From the IMG/VR virus record IMGVR_UViG_3300017917_001112, positions 62,001 to 126,000 of that record: 64,000 nucleotides of DNA; one strand, written 5' to 3'. Made by a program: the position numbers and the translations under genes. Below, in pieces: positions 9,788-18,797 of this stretch. The notes below the pieces were generated by a model. The model ran no database searches and had not been told where the DNA came from. It worked only from the letters and a program-made list of their open reading frames with translations. The DNA is from a virus. Numbering within the stretch: the first letter of the stretch is position 1; the number at the start of each line of letters is the position of its first letter.

Positions 9788-11866
9788 ATGCCATTTCAAG
9801 TTTCTCCAGGAGTAGCAGTTGTAGAGAAAGATCTTTCTCTTGTTATTCCTCAAATCGCTGCTTCTGTTGGAGCCACAGCTGGATTTTTCCGCTGGGGTCC
9901 AGTTGAACAGCCAATTACAATCGCAAGCGAAGCAGAACTAGCAACTACATTCGGTAAACCAGTCGGTGTAAACGACTTTATCGCTCGTTCGTTTTTTACA
10001 GCTGCGAACTTCCTGTCATATTCAAATAATATGGTCGTTGTTCGTGCTGTTCCAACAACAGCTGGTACTTCTGATTCTAAAAGTGCACAATCTGAAGACG
10101 TTACAGCGATCGTAATTAAAAGCGCACAAGACTACGTAGATAACTACGCATCTGCATCTTCACCAAACTCAACTTGGGTTGCTAAGTATCCAGGATCTCT
10201 TGGAAATACACTAAGAGTTTCTGTTGCTGATGCTGATTCATTCCGTACAGTTGCTACTGGTACTATTGCTGCTACTCAGAACTCAACAACATTGTCAATC
10301 ACTGGTGGTGCTATTGCTACACAAGCGACTGTTGGTTCTATTGCTAAATTCTACAGTGGTGCTGCTGGTACTGGAACATTACTTGGTTCAGTAGCAATTA
10401 CTGCTATTGCCAGCGCAACATCAGCTACATTAGCATCAAATCCAGGAATCACTTCTGGTATTACATCGATCGTATTTGAGTGGGAATATGCTGATCAGTT
10501 CGTTGCTGCTCCAGGTACATCTTCTTACGCTACTGCGCAAGGTTATGCTGCTGCTAAAGATGAAATGCACATTATTGTTATTGATCGTCTTGGTCAATTT
10601 ACAGGTGTTGCTGGTACAGTTCTTGAAAAATTCGAGAACGTATCTAAAGCATCTGATGCAGTCCTTTCAGATGGATCAAACAACTATTACAAAACAGTAA
10701 TTAATCGTAGTTCTGATTATATTTGGAACTTGCGTGACATTGACGATATCGTTTCAGTAACATATCAAAATACATCAAGCGCAACTGCTTTTGCTGCTTC
10801 AATTGCAACTGGTGGTATGTCAACAAATACTGTGTTTATTACATTAAAGCGTCCATATACTGCTAATATGGGATACAACGTAACAGAAGCGACTGGTGCT
10901 GTTGCTATTATGACTAATGGTAAAGGTACTGATGGTTACACAACTTCTTCTAAAGCACATGATGCAGCAATTAAATCTGGTTTACAATTCGCTTTTGATA
11001 AATTCAACAATACTGAAGAGATTGATGTTGGTTTAATCGCTGTAGGCGAGGTTGAATCAGTTGTTGCTAAGTATGTTATCGCAATTGCTGAAACTCGTAA
11101 AGATTGTTTGGTATTCGTTTCTGCTGCTAAAGATGATGGTTCAACATTAACACCAGTAACAAAGACAAGTGACTTTACTTCTCTAGTTTCTTACAGAACT
11201 GCAGCAAGTAACTCTGTTAACACATCAACATCATATGCTTCGATGGACTCTGGTTACAAATATCAGTATGACAAATACAACGACAAGTATATCTATGTTC
11301 CATTAAATGGTGATATTGCTGGTCTGTGTGCAAGAACAGACTATACAGCTGACCCATGGTATTCTCCAGGTGGTTACAGTCGTGGCGTAATTAAAAACGT
11401 AGTTAAGTTGGCATACAATCCAACTCAAACAGAACGTGATACACTTTATAAAAATGGTATTAACCCAGTTGTTACATTCCCAGGACAAGGTACTGTGTTG
11501 TTCGGCGATAAGACAATGTTGACTAAGCCAAGCGCATTCGATCGCATTAACGTGCGTCGTCTGTTTATCATCCTTGAGAAATCAATCTCAACAGCTGCTA
11601 AATTCCAGTTGTTTGAATTCAACGATGGCTTCACTCGCGCACAGTTCCGTAACTTGGTAGAACCATACCTACGTGATGTGCAAGGTCGTCGTGGTATTTT
11701 TGATTTCCGTGTAGTTTGCGATGAAACAAACAATACTGCGCAAATTATCGACACTAATCAATTTGTGGCTGATATTTTTGTTAAACCTGCTCGCTCTATC
11801 AACTTCATTACTCTCAACTTTGTTGCTGCTAGAACAAATGTGAACTTTGAAGAGATTGGTGCTTAA
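9788..11866 (+). CDS. gp18: Contractile tail sheath protein gp18
   Basis: A 692-residue protein beginning MPFQVSPGVAVVEKDLS, followed by AASVGATAGFFRWGPVEQP, the conserved N-terminal entry of T4-like sheath subunits. The C-terminal domain contains DPWYSPGGYSRG, KNGINPVVTFPGQGTVLFGDKT and a VRRLFIILEKSI helix, the hallmark sheath core. The central Thr/Ala/Gly-rich part (about residues 150-230) is variable, as in other sheaths. A good RBS (AAGGAGA) precedes the start. Confidence 0.95.
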   Translation: MPFQVSPGVAVVEKDLSLVIPQIAASVGATAGFFRWGPVEQPITIASEAELATTFGKPVGVNDFIARSFFTAANFLSYSNNMVVVRAVPTTAGTSDSKSAQSEDVTAIVIKSAQDYVDNYASASSPNSTWVAKYPGSLGNTLRVSVADADSFRTVATGTIAATQNSTTLSITGGAIATQATVGSIAKFYSGAAGTGTLLGSVAITAIASATSATLASNPGITSGITSIVFEWEYADQFVAAPGTSSYATAQGYAAAKDEMHIIVIDRLGQFTGVAGTVLEKFENVSKASDAVLSDGSNNYYKTVINRSSDYIWNLRDIDDIVSVTYQNTSSATAFAASIATGGMSTNTVFITLKRPYTANMGYNVTEATGAVAIMTNGKGTDGYTTSSKAHDAAIKSGLQFAFDKFNNTEEIDVGLIAVGEVESVVAKYVIAIAETRKDCLVFVSAAKDDGSTLTPVTKTSDFTSLVSYRTAASNSVNTSTSYASMDSGYKYQYDKYNDKYIYVPLNGDIAGLCARTDYTADPWYSPGGYSRGVIKNVVKLAYNPTQTERDTLYKNGINPVVTFPGQGTVLFGDKTMLTKPSAFDRINVRRLFIILEKSISTAAKFQLFEFNDGFTRAQFRNLVEPYLRDVQGRRGIFDFRVVCDETNNTAQIIDTNQFVADIFVKPARSINFITLNFVAARTNVNFEEIGA

Positions 11867-11867
11867 T

Positions 11868-11875
11868 ACTAAATA
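11868..11875 (+). promoter_or_regulatory. Late promoter variant ACTAAATA upstream of gp19
   Basis: The same TACTAAATAAA string as before gp18, here immediately after the gp18 stop and about 25 nt before the gp19 start. It would give the abundant tube protein its own late transcript. Confidence 0.65.
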
Positions 11876-11899
11876 AAGAAAAAGACAGGAGAAATAACA

Positions 11900-12502
11900 A
11901 TGGCAAATATCGACTCATTTAAAGCCAATATGATTGGTGGTGGTGCTCGTGCCAACCAGTTCTACGTAAGTTTGACATTCCCGTCATTCGTATCGGCTGG
12001 TACACTAGCATCAGCAAAGGGTCAATTCGTTTGTAAAGGTGCTCAATTACCAGCATCAACAATCGATAACACACCAGTGAATTATCGTGGTCGTCAAGTA
12101 AATTTTGCTGGCGAGCGCACATTCGCACCTTGGACTGTTACTGTTCTAAACGACAATGACTTCTTGATTCGCAATGCGATGGAAGCATGGATGAATGGAA
12201 TTAACAACAATGTGTCTAACACTGGTTTGGTCAACCCAGCGCAATATCAAGTTGACATGGAAGTGTTCCAACTTGACCGTAATGGTAATCCAATTAAAGC
12301 GTACAAATTCGTTGATGCTTATCCAACCGAAGTAGGTGCGATTGAATTGAATTTCGATACGAACAATCAGATTGAAGAATTTACAGTAACATTCCAGTAC
12401 AACTACTGGACATCTACTTCTTCAACATCAGCTGGTTCGTTAATTTCTGGTGGCGTTAATGTTAATATAGGTGGGTTCCAGCTTCCAGGTATTTCGATTT
12501 AA
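11900..12502 (+). CDS. gp19: Tail tube protein gp19
   Basis: A 200-residue protein, N-terminus MANIDSFKANMIGGGARANQ then FYVSLTFP, with CKGAQLPASTI and VNYRGRQVNFAGER. These are standard features of the T4 gp19 tube family. It lies directly after the sheath gene with an AGGAG site. It forms the inner tube through which DNA passes. Confidence 0.95.
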   Translation: MANIDSFKANMIGGGARANQFYVSLTFPSFVSAGTLASAKGQFVCKGAQLPASTIDNTPVNYRGRQVNFAGERTFAPWTVTVLNDNDFLIRNAMEAWMNGINNNVSNTGLVNPAQYQVDMEVFQLDRNGNPIKAYKFVDAYPTEVGAIELNFDTNNQIEEFTVTFQYNYWTSTSSTSAGSLISGGVNVNIGGFQLPGISI

Positions 12503-12528
12503 TTTTTTAATGTTTCCGTGGAGATAGT

Positions 12529-14115
12529 ATGGATTTTTTTGGTTTTGAGATAAAGCGTAAAAAAGATGATGTCATCGATTCTGTGGTTCCACCACCAATC
12601 GATGACGGATCAACACTTGTAGCAAGTCAAGCTGGTTATTATGCGCAAACGCTAAACACCGACACTCAGATTACAACTGAGAATGATCTTCTTAAAAAAT
12701 ATAGAGATATTTCTAGTTATACTGAGGTTGATGCAGCGATTGAAGACATCGTAAACGAAGCAATTGTTTCTGATGATACTGAAAAGACAGTCTCTTTAAA
12801 TCTTGATGATTTAAAACTGTCAGAATCAATCAAGAAAAAATTTAATGATGAGTTTGATAGTGTTCTTTCATTGTTGGGATTCAATGTAAAAGGACACGAT
12901 ATCTTTAGATCTTGGTATGTTGATGGTAAAATATATTATCAAGTTCTAATTGATGAGGCGAATACTAAACAAGGTATTCAAGAACTTCGATATATTGATG
13001 CGACAAAAATTCGCAAAGTAAAAGAAGTTAAAAAAGAACGAAATAAAAAAAGTGGTGTTGAAGTAATTACGGATGTACAAGAATATTACATCTATAACGA
13101 AAAGGGCATCAACAACAATGCGACTCAAGGTGTAAAACTTGGCGTTGACAGCGTTGTGTCATGTAATTCTGGATTGGTTGATCAAGGCAAGAACATGGTT
13201 CTTAGTCATCTTCATAAAGCAATCAAACCAGTAAATCAATTAAAAATGATTGAAGATTCTTTGGTCATTTACCGTGTAAGTCGTGCGCCAGAGCGTCGCA
13301 TTTTCTACATCGATGTAGGTAACTTACCAAAGATTAAAGCAGAACAGTATATTCGCGACATTATGAACAAGTATCGTAATAAACTTGTTTATGATGCTTC
13401 AACAGGCGAGATTAAAGACGATCGCAAGCACATGTCAATGCTTGAAGATTTTTGGATGCCACGTCGAGAGGGTGGAAAAGGAACAGAGATTACAACACTA
13501 CAGGGTGGTGCTAATCTTGGACAGTTAGAGGATGTTGACTATTTTAAGCAAAAATTATTACAGTCACTTAATGTTCCTATGTCTCGTTTGACACAAGATG
13601 GTGGTGTGTTTAATGTAGGAAAATCTGCTGAGATTTCACGTGATGAGGTTAAATTTTCCAAATTTATTGGCAGACTACGCACTCGTTTCTCTATGTTGTT
13701 TTTGGAAATATTACGTGTACAACTAATTTTAAAAGGTGTTATTCGTGCTGATGAGTGGGATAGTATTAGTCAGTTTATTAAGTTTGATTACAATAAAGAT
13801 AACTACTACGCAGAATTAAAAGAGAATGAAATACTAGCAGGTCGTGTTGCAATGCTACAACAATTAGATCCATTCGTTGGTAAATATTATTCTAAGACAT
13901 ATGTACAACAAGATATTCTTCGTCTGACTGAGCAACAAATTGCAGAAATGCAGAGTCAGATAGAAGTTGAGAAAGATCAAGACTACCTAGACGCAGACCA
14001 TAAGGGAACTGTTTCTGGTGTAACACAAACAGCACAACAGAATTACTTGCAGCAATTTGCGCCAGCGGAAACGCAGGAGGCACCTACAAGTAACAAACCA
14101 CAAGGAGAGCAATAA
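12529..14115 (+). CDS. gp20: Portal vertex protein gp20
   Basis: A 528-residue protein matching gp20 of T4-like phages. N-terminal pattern: DTQITTENDLLKKYRDIS then EVDAAIEDIVNEAIV. Central: GQIHYQV-like GKIYYQVLIDE, RYIDATKIRKVKE and SRAPERRIFYIDVGNLPK. C-terminal: SLNVPMSRL. It forms the dodecameric portal for packaging and is the prohead assembly initiator. RBS GTGGAGATAGT precedes the start. Confidence 0.95.
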   Translation: MDFFGFEIKRKKDDVIDSVVPPPIDDGSTLVASQAGYYAQTLNTDTQITTENDLLKKYRDISSYTEVDAAIEDIVNEAIVSDDTEKTVSLNLDDLKLSESIKKKFNDEFDSVLSLLGFNVKGHDIFRSWYVDGKIYYQVLIDEANTKQGIQELRYIDATKIRKVKEVKKERNKKSGVEVITDVQEYYIYNEKGINNNATQGVKLGVDSVVSCNSGLVDQGKNMVLSHLHKAIKPVNQLKMIEDSLVIYRVSRAPERRIFYIDVGNLPKIKAEQYIRDIMNKYRNKLVYDASTGEIKDDRKHMSMLEDFWMPRREGGKGTEITTLQGGANLGQLEDVDYFKQKLLQSLNVPMSRLTQDGGVFNVGKSAEISRDEVKFSKFIGRLRTRFSMLFLEILRVQLILKGVIRADEWDSISQFIKFDYNKDNYYAELKENEILAGRVAMLQQLDPFVGKYYSKTYVQQDILRLTEQQIAEMQSQIEVEKDQDYLDADHKGTVSGVTQTAQQNYLQQFAPAETQEAPTSNKPQGEQ

Positions 14116-14116
14116 C

Positions 14117-14428
14117 ATGACAGAGCAAATTCGTGACTTAATTGATTCTATTGTTGATGAGAATCCAGTTCAAGCAGAAAAAACTTTTACAGATATTATG
14201 AGCGATAAAATCGCTGATAAAATTGATGATTATCGTAGAACAATTGCCAATAGTTTTTTCAATCCTGAACCTGTTTCTGAAGAAAATTACAGCAACGAAG
14301 GCGATGGTGGTGGTGAACACGGAGACGGACAATATCCATACAATCAAATGGACATGTGGACAAATGAAGAAGAAACACCAGCAGAAGATCCACCAGCAGA
14401 AGATCCACCAGCAGAAGAAACACCTTAA
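14117..14428 (+). CDS. Putative prohead core protein, gp67-like
   Basis: A small acidic protein of 103 residues. The start at 14117 is chosen because AAGGAG lies just upstream and the ATG directly follows the gp20 stop; an in-frame ATG within gp20 exists but lacks support. The N-terminal half is helical (ENPVQAEKTFTDIMSDKI, then DYRRTIANSFF). The C-terminus is Glu/Pro-rich with a tandem AEDPP repeat. T4 gp67 (PIP) has the same position between genes 20 and 21, a similar helical start and an acidic tail. The homology is inferred, not certain. Confidence 0.6.
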   Translation: MTEQIRDLIDSIVDENPVQAEKTFTDIMSDKIADKIDDYRRTIANSFFNPEPVSEENYSNEGDGGGEHGDGQYPYNQMDMWTNEEETPAEDPPAEDPPAEETP

Positions 14429-14979
14429 TGAGACTAAATGATTTTGTTAAGAATTTATACAACAGAAAAGGAAACTACGGAAATGTAGTTTCCGTCTCAA
14501 CACATTATGAGCATCAAATTATTGAAAATGATAAAGGCAAATATTTTGTAGATGGTGTGTTGTTGGAAGCAGAATATAGCGACTTAGAGGAAGTCAAAAG
14601 ACATATTGAATTAGAAGAATCAGCAAAAGTAAGTTTATACGAAGATATTTCGGACATTAAAATTGCTAACATAATTAAAAAACATAACGATAATACTAAA
14701 ATTACAACAACATTAATTGAATCATATACAACTCGTGCTTCCTCTAAGGCATTTGATATAGATCCAGTTCTTATAGAAATGAGGACAACCTACAGGGGTC
14801 AAAATTTAATACAAAATAAGTTGGATTTTAGATTAAAAGATGGAAAATACATAGCAATCGATGAAGAAACTGTAGAGAAAATTGCGAATTTACTAAATAA
14901 TAGTAAACATAAAGAAGAAATTCTAAACTATATGAAGGAATGCGTTGAAAACTTCCTTTATGTAGTAAGAAAATTATAA
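14428..14979 (+). CDS. Hypothetical protein between gp67-like and gp21 (gp68 position)
   Basis: A 183-residue, mixed alpha/beta, lysine- and glutamate-rich protein that I do not recognise. It overlaps the preceding stop (TAATG), so it is translationally coupled within the prohead operon. T4 has gp68, a prohead core protein, at the equivalent position, but no residue-level similarity is obvious to me. A head-assembly role is inferred from location only. Confidence 0.6.
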   Translation: MRLNDFVKNLYNRKGNYGNVVSVSTHYEHQIIENDKGKYFVDGVLLEAEYSDLEEVKRHIELEESAKVSLYEDISDIKIANIIKKHNDNTKITTTLIESYTTRASSKAFDIDPVLIEMRTTYRGQNLIQNKLDFRLKDGKYIAIDEETVEKIANLLNNSKHKEEILNYMKECVENFLYVVRKL

Positions 14980-14989
14980 GGAAACTAAA

Positions 14990-15406
14990 ATGGCAGTCAC
15001 AAAAACAGTTGTTCGAAACAACATTAATAAGTGTCTAATCCGTCTTGTTGGAACGGCAAGTAGTGACACCGCAACAGTGACTCTCAATACAGATTGTCTT
15101 GGTGATTTTGAAGCATTAACTACAGGTGGAACAGTAAGAGTTAACATCGCAAAGGTTAAGGCAAGCACCGCAAACAGCATTACTCTCGTACGCAATAGTG
15201 TGACTGTTGGTGCATTTTATGGATCTGACATTATCGATGAATCTGATTGGGTGTTGACTGATCAAAATACACATGATATCGTTGTTACATTTGTTGGTGG
15301 TGCAGGAATGGTGTTATTAGAACTTACAAAAGTAAGTGGCTTCTCACCAGAATTTGAATCCGCACAGTTTGGTGGTGGTGACAACATTAACGCAGTGGGG
15401 TCATAA
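14990..15406 (+). CDS. Hypothetical small virion/head protein
   Basis: A 138-residue, beta-rich, Thr/Val-rich protein (ATVTLNTDCLGDFEALTTGG, ITLVRNSVTVGAFYGSD). It lies directly before the prohead protease with a clear RBS (AAGGAAACTAAA). The composition resembles a capsid decoration or accessory structural protein. No family is recognised. Confidence 0.6.
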   Translation: MAVTKTVVRNNINKCLIRLVGTASSDTATVTLNTDCLGDFEALTTGGTVRVNIAKVKASTANSITLVRNSVTVGAFYGSDIIDESDWVLTDQNTHDIVVTFVGGAGMVLLELTKVSGFSPEFESAQFGGGDNINAVGS

Positions 15407-15409
15407 TCC

Positions 15410-16060
15410 ATGAAACTTATTAGAGAACAAGTAACAGAAACCAAATTTTTCGTTGAAGAAAAACTTGGTAAGGGAAAACAATATTTTATTGAGGGAGTGT
15501 TCCTTCAATCAGAATTAAAAAACCGCAATGGTCGTATGTATCCAGAGGGTGTGATGGACAAAGAAGTCGGTCGCTACATGGAGCAATACGTAAAGAACAA
15601 TCGTGCTTACGGTGAGTTGGGTCATCCAGACACACCTACTATCAATTTAGATCGTGTGTCGCATTTGATCGTTGACCTTCGTAAAGAAGGCAAAAACTAT
15701 ATTGGTAAAGCAAAGATTCTAGAAACACCTATGGGTAATATTGCACGTGGTCTATTGGACGGTGGAGCAAACCTTGGAGTTTCAAGTCGAGCACTAGGTT
15801 CTCTAAAAGAGAACAAAGATGGTGTTCAGATTGTACAGGACGACTTTATGCTGTCAACTGCAGCTGACATCGTCGCCGACCCATCGGCTCCAGATGCTTT
15901 CGTTCGTGGCATTATGGAAGGTGTAGAGTGGGTATATGTTGATGGAAAATACGTGCAAAGAGACATCGAAGAAGCAAGAAAAAACATTAGAGCAACTTCC
16001 TCTAAAAAACTATCAGAGCAATCACTCATTGAATTTGCTCGTTTTTTGAAGAAACTCTAA
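15410..16060 (+). CDS. gp21: Prohead core scaffold protease gp21
   Basis: 216 residues, matching the size of T4 gp21 (212). Conserved blocks are KNRNGRMYPEGVM (37-49), AYGELGHPDTPTI with probable catalytic His72, and LGVSSRALGS with the catalytic Ser (125/126) of this herpesvirus-like protease clan. It degrades the scaffold and trims the capsid protein at L/I-x-E sites. One such site is visible in the gp23 encoded downstream. Confidence 0.94.
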   Translation: MKLIREQVTETKFFVEEKLGKGKQYFIEGVFLQSELKNRNGRMYPEGVMDKEVGRYMEQYVKNNRAYGELGHPDTPTINLDRVSHLIVDLRKEGKNYIGKAKILETPMGNIARGLLDGGANLGVSSRALGSLKENKDGVQIVQDDFMLSTAADIVADPSAPDAFVRGIMEGVEWVYVDGKYVQRDIEEARKNIRATSSKKLSEQSLIEFARFLKKL

Positions 16061-16064
16061 GTTT

Positions 16065-16072
16065 TATAAATA
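16065..16072 (+). promoter_or_regulatory. T4-type late promoter TATAAATA upstream of gp22-gp23
   Basis: A perfect TATAAATA within GTTTTATAAATAGAA, 51 nt upstream of the scaffold gene. It would drive the gp22-gp23 unit, which ends at the strong terminator at 18540. Confidence 0.85.
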
Positions 16073-16122
16073 GAATTTATCGAAACTAATCGGACATAAC
16101 CTACTAAAAACAGGAGACTATA

Positions 16123-17121
16123 ATGTCAGTTGAAAAGAAAATTGCGGAATTATTGGCTGAATCTAAAAAACTTCAGGAACAAGACGAGACTATCGTTGAA
16201 GAGTCTGAAGAGCTAGAGGAAGGTGCTGCTGAAACTATCAAAGCAAAAGGTAGCGCAGGTGGCGAAGGTGACAACGCTGATAACAAGCGCAACCAAGGCA
16301 CAGACAAGCCAGAAGTAAAAACAAATAAAGACAGTTCTAAAGCTGGTTCAGGTGGAGCAGCTGCTCAAGCATCTGAAATTGCAGGAATGAAGAAAGAGGA
16401 AATTAAGTATGATTCTTCAGAAGACGTTGCTGCTCTAGTAGAGGGTGAAGAACTATCAGAAGAATTCAAAACAAAGGCTGCAACAATTTTTGAAGCAGCA
16501 GTTGTAACAAGAGTCAAAGAAGAAATTTCTAAGATTCAAGAACAGTATGACGCACAACTCGTAGAAGAGTTTGTGAAGATTAAAGAGGAACTCGTTGAAA
16601 AGGTAGATGGATATCTCGGCTACGTTGCTGAGCAGTGGATTAAACAGAATGAAATTGCCCTCGAAAGCGGAATCAAAGCAGAACTTGCTGAATCTTTCAT
16701 TGAAGGTATGAAGCGTGTGTTCGAAGAACATTACGTTGATGTGCCAGCTGAGAAGTATGATATTCTCGGAGACTTAGAGTCTAAGGTGGAAGAATTAGAA
16801 GGTAAACTAAATGAGACCGTAAATGCAAATATTGAAATGACAAAGCAAATTGCAGAAATGCAGCGTGCTGGTATCGTAGCAGAAATGACTGAAGGTCTAA
16901 CAGACACTGAAGCAGAAAAGTTTGCTACATTGGCTTCTGAAATTGTTTGCGAAGATGTAGATTCTTATACTAAGAAACTACAAACAATTCGTGAATCATA
17001 TTTTAAAGAAGCAAAACCAGTTGCTAAAGACAGCGTCGAGTCTGGAACAGCAAAAGAGCAAGTGATTACAGAATCAGTTGCCCAATATGCTCAAGCAATT
17101 GCTAAACTAAACAAAAAGTAA
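16123..17121 (+). CDS. gp22: Prohead core scaffolding protein gp22
   Basis: A 332-residue, very Glu/Lys-rich, mostly helical/coiled-coil protein between gp21 and gp23, as in all T4-like phages. The N-terminal quarter is low complexity (GSAGGEGDNADNKRNQGTDK). A C-terminal stretch with AEKFATLASEIV and YTKKLQTIRESYF resembles gp22 of cyanophages. It forms the internal scaffold and is digested by gp21 on maturation. Confidence 0.9.
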   Translation: MSVEKKIAELLAESKKLQEQDETIVEESEELEEGAAETIKAKGSAGGEGDNADNKRNQGTDKPEVKTNKDSSKAGSGGAAAQASEIAGMKKEEIKYDSSEDVAALVEGEELSEEFKTKAATIFEAAVVTRVKEEISKIQEQYDAQLVEEFVKIKEELVEKVDGYLGYVAEQWIKQNEIALESGIKAELAESFIEGMKRVFEEHYVDVPAEKYDILGDLESKVEELEGKLNETVNANIEMTKQIAEMQRAGIVAEMTEGLTDTEAEKFATLASEIVCEDVDSYTKKLQTIRESYFKEAKPVAKDSVESGTAKEQVITESVAQYAQAIAKLNKK

Positions 17122-17147
17122 AATAACCTTTTCAGGAGAAAAATAAC

Positions 17148-18506
17148 ATGACAATGTTAAGAGAAGATCTAGTTAAAAAATGGTCACCAATTCTCGAGAA
17201 CGAGAATTTGCCAGAAATCAAAGACCAGTATCGTAAAGAAGTTACTGCTGTTCTTTTAGAGAACCAAGAGCGTTCATTGCAAGAAGAGCGTGCTGCTCTA
17301 TTCGAAGCAGTTCCAAGTAATGCGAACTACAATGGTTCATCAACAAACCCAGACACAGGTGGTGTCGCTAAGTACGATCCAATTTTGATCAACTTGGTAC
17401 GTCGTGCTGCTCCACAAATGATCGCTTATGATCTTTGCGGTGTTCAGCCAATGACAGGTCCAACAGGATTGGTATTCGCAATGAAGAGCCGTTATGGCAA
17501 TCAAAGTGGTGGCGAAGCACTTTACAACGAAGCAAATGCTGAGTTTGCAGGTGGCGACTTGGGTTCTAACACAAATCAATCAACTATCTCTGGTTCTAAC
17601 TGGTTCTCATCAGTTAACAATCCAGGTGGTATGACAACTGCTCAAGCTGAAGGTGGATATTCTTCATCATCTACTGGCGCAGCACCAGCATCAGATCCAG
17701 GTCCTGGTTCTACAACTTTCAATGAGATGGCATTCACAATCGAGAAGACAAGCGTAACTGCTAAATCTCGTGCATTGAAAGCTGAATACTCAATCGAATT
17801 AGCACAAGATATGAAGGCAATTCATGGTCTTGATGCTGAGAGCGAGTTAAGCAATATTCTTTCAACAGAAATTCTTGCTGAGATCAATCGCGAAGTTATC
17901 CGCACAATCTATTACACAGCTAAATCTGGTGCTGCTTCTGGCACAGTTACAACAGCTGGCGTATTTGATTTGGATACAGATGCTAATGGTCGTTGGTCAG
18001 TTGAGAAGTTCAAAGGTCTATTGTTCCAAATCGAACGTGATGCTAACGTAATCGCACAAGAAACACGTCGTGGTAAAGGTAACTTCATCCTTTGCTCTTC
18101 AGATGTTGCATCTGCATTAGCAATGGCTGGTGTTCTTGACTACGCTCCTGCTCTTTCAACAAATCTAACAGTTGACGACGCAGGTAATACATTCGCTGGT
18201 GTTCTAAATGGTCGCTATCGTGTCTATATTGATCCATATGCATCGAATGGTGGTGCTAATGATCAATTCTACGTAGTTGGTTACAAAGGTTCTAGCGCAT
18301 TCGACGCTGGTATTTTCTACTGCCCATACGTTCCTCTACAAATGGTTCGTGCTGTAGATCCAAATACATTCCAGCCAAAGATTGGTTTCAAGACACGCTA
18401 CGGCATGCTTGCTAACCCATTCGCAACTGGAACATCATTGGCTACATCAATCGGTTCTAACAACAACGTCTACTATCGTAGAGTTCGTGTTCAGAACATT
18501 ATGTAA
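17148..18506 (+). CDS. gp23: Major capsid protein gp23
   Basis: A 452-residue capsid protein. The N-terminus LVKKWSPILENENLPEIKD is typical. A gp21 cleavage site LFE|AVPSN (after Glu53) separates the propeptide. Conserved blocks follow: YDPILINLVRRAAPQMIAYD and CGVQPMTGPTGLVFAMKSRY, then DMKAIHGLDAESELSNIL and the C-terminal FKTRYGMLANPFA. RBS CAGGAGAAA. A factor-independent terminator follows. No gp24 vertex paralogue is seen nearby. Confidence 0.97.
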   Translation: MTMLREDLVKKWSPILENENLPEIKDQYRKEVTAVLLENQERSLQEERAALFEAVPSNANYNGSSTNPDTGGVAKYDPILINLVRRAAPQMIAYDLCGVQPMTGPTGLVFAMKSRYGNQSGGEALYNEANAEFAGGDLGSNTNQSTISGSNWFSSVNNPGGMTTAQAEGGYSSSSTGAAPASDPGPGSTTFNEMAFTIEKTSVTAKSRALKAEYSIELAQDMKAIHGLDAESELSNILSTEILAEINREVIRTIYYTAKSGAASGTVTTAGVFDLDTDANGRWSVEKFKGLLFQIERDANVIAQETRRGKGNFILCSSDVASALAMAGVLDYAPALSTNLTVDDAGNTFAGVLNGRYRVYIDPYASNGGANDQFYVVGYKGSSAFDAGIFYCPYVPLQMVRAVDPNTFQPKIGFKTRYGMLANPFATGTSLATSIGSNNNVYYRRVRVQNIM

Positions 18507-18539
18507 TTGATGAAGCTACCGTAAGAGTAGTGTTTGACA

Positions 18540-18565
18540 AGGGGAGCTTCGGCTCCCCTTTTTTG
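18540..18565 (+). terminator. Rho-independent terminator after gp23
   Basis: A perfect 8-bp stem AGGGGAGC/GCTCCCCT with a UUCG tetraloop, followed by TTTTTT. It ends the highly expressed capsid transcript. Confidence 0.93.
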
Positions 18566-18568
18566 TTG

Positions 18569-18576
18569 AATAAATA
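18569..18576 (+). promoter_or_regulatory. Late promoter (AATAAATA) abutting a start codon
   Basis: AATAAATA lies 4 nt after the gp23 terminator T-run. By T4 late-promoter geometry the predicted +1 falls at 18582, the A of the next ATG. The context AATAAATATATGCATG is nearly identical to that at 46879. Confidence 0.7.
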
Positions 18577-18581
18577 TATGC

Positions 18582-18797
18582 ATGCAAGATAAGAATGTTA
18601 AAGTTATTGTCCTTTCAGAACTTCTCGAATCTCGTGCTAGAAAAGAGAAGGAGCTACAGTATTACTGCGAACAACTCAAAGAGTTACAAGTAAGAATGAA
18701 CTGGATACAGGCAGAAATAAATTTAACAACTAGAATCATAGACATGATTGAAAAGGAAAAACTTTTTGACATGGAAAAATATTTAAGAGAGAAATAA
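18582..18797 (+). CDS. Small coiled-coil hypothetical protein, probably leaderless
   Basis: A 71-residue helical protein (LLESRARKEKELQYYCEQLK...) with heptad-like Leu/Ile spacing, hence a likely coiled coil. There is no Shine-Dalgarno; a late promoter box ends 5 nt before the ATG, so the mRNA would begin at the start codon. Its stop overlaps the next start (TAATGG). Function unknown; placement between the capsid and a tube-family gene suggests a late, virion-associated or assembly role. Confidence 0.65.
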   Translation: MQDKNVKVIVLSELLESRARKEKELQYYCEQLKELQVRMNWIQAEINLTTRIIDMIEKEKLFDMEKYLREK

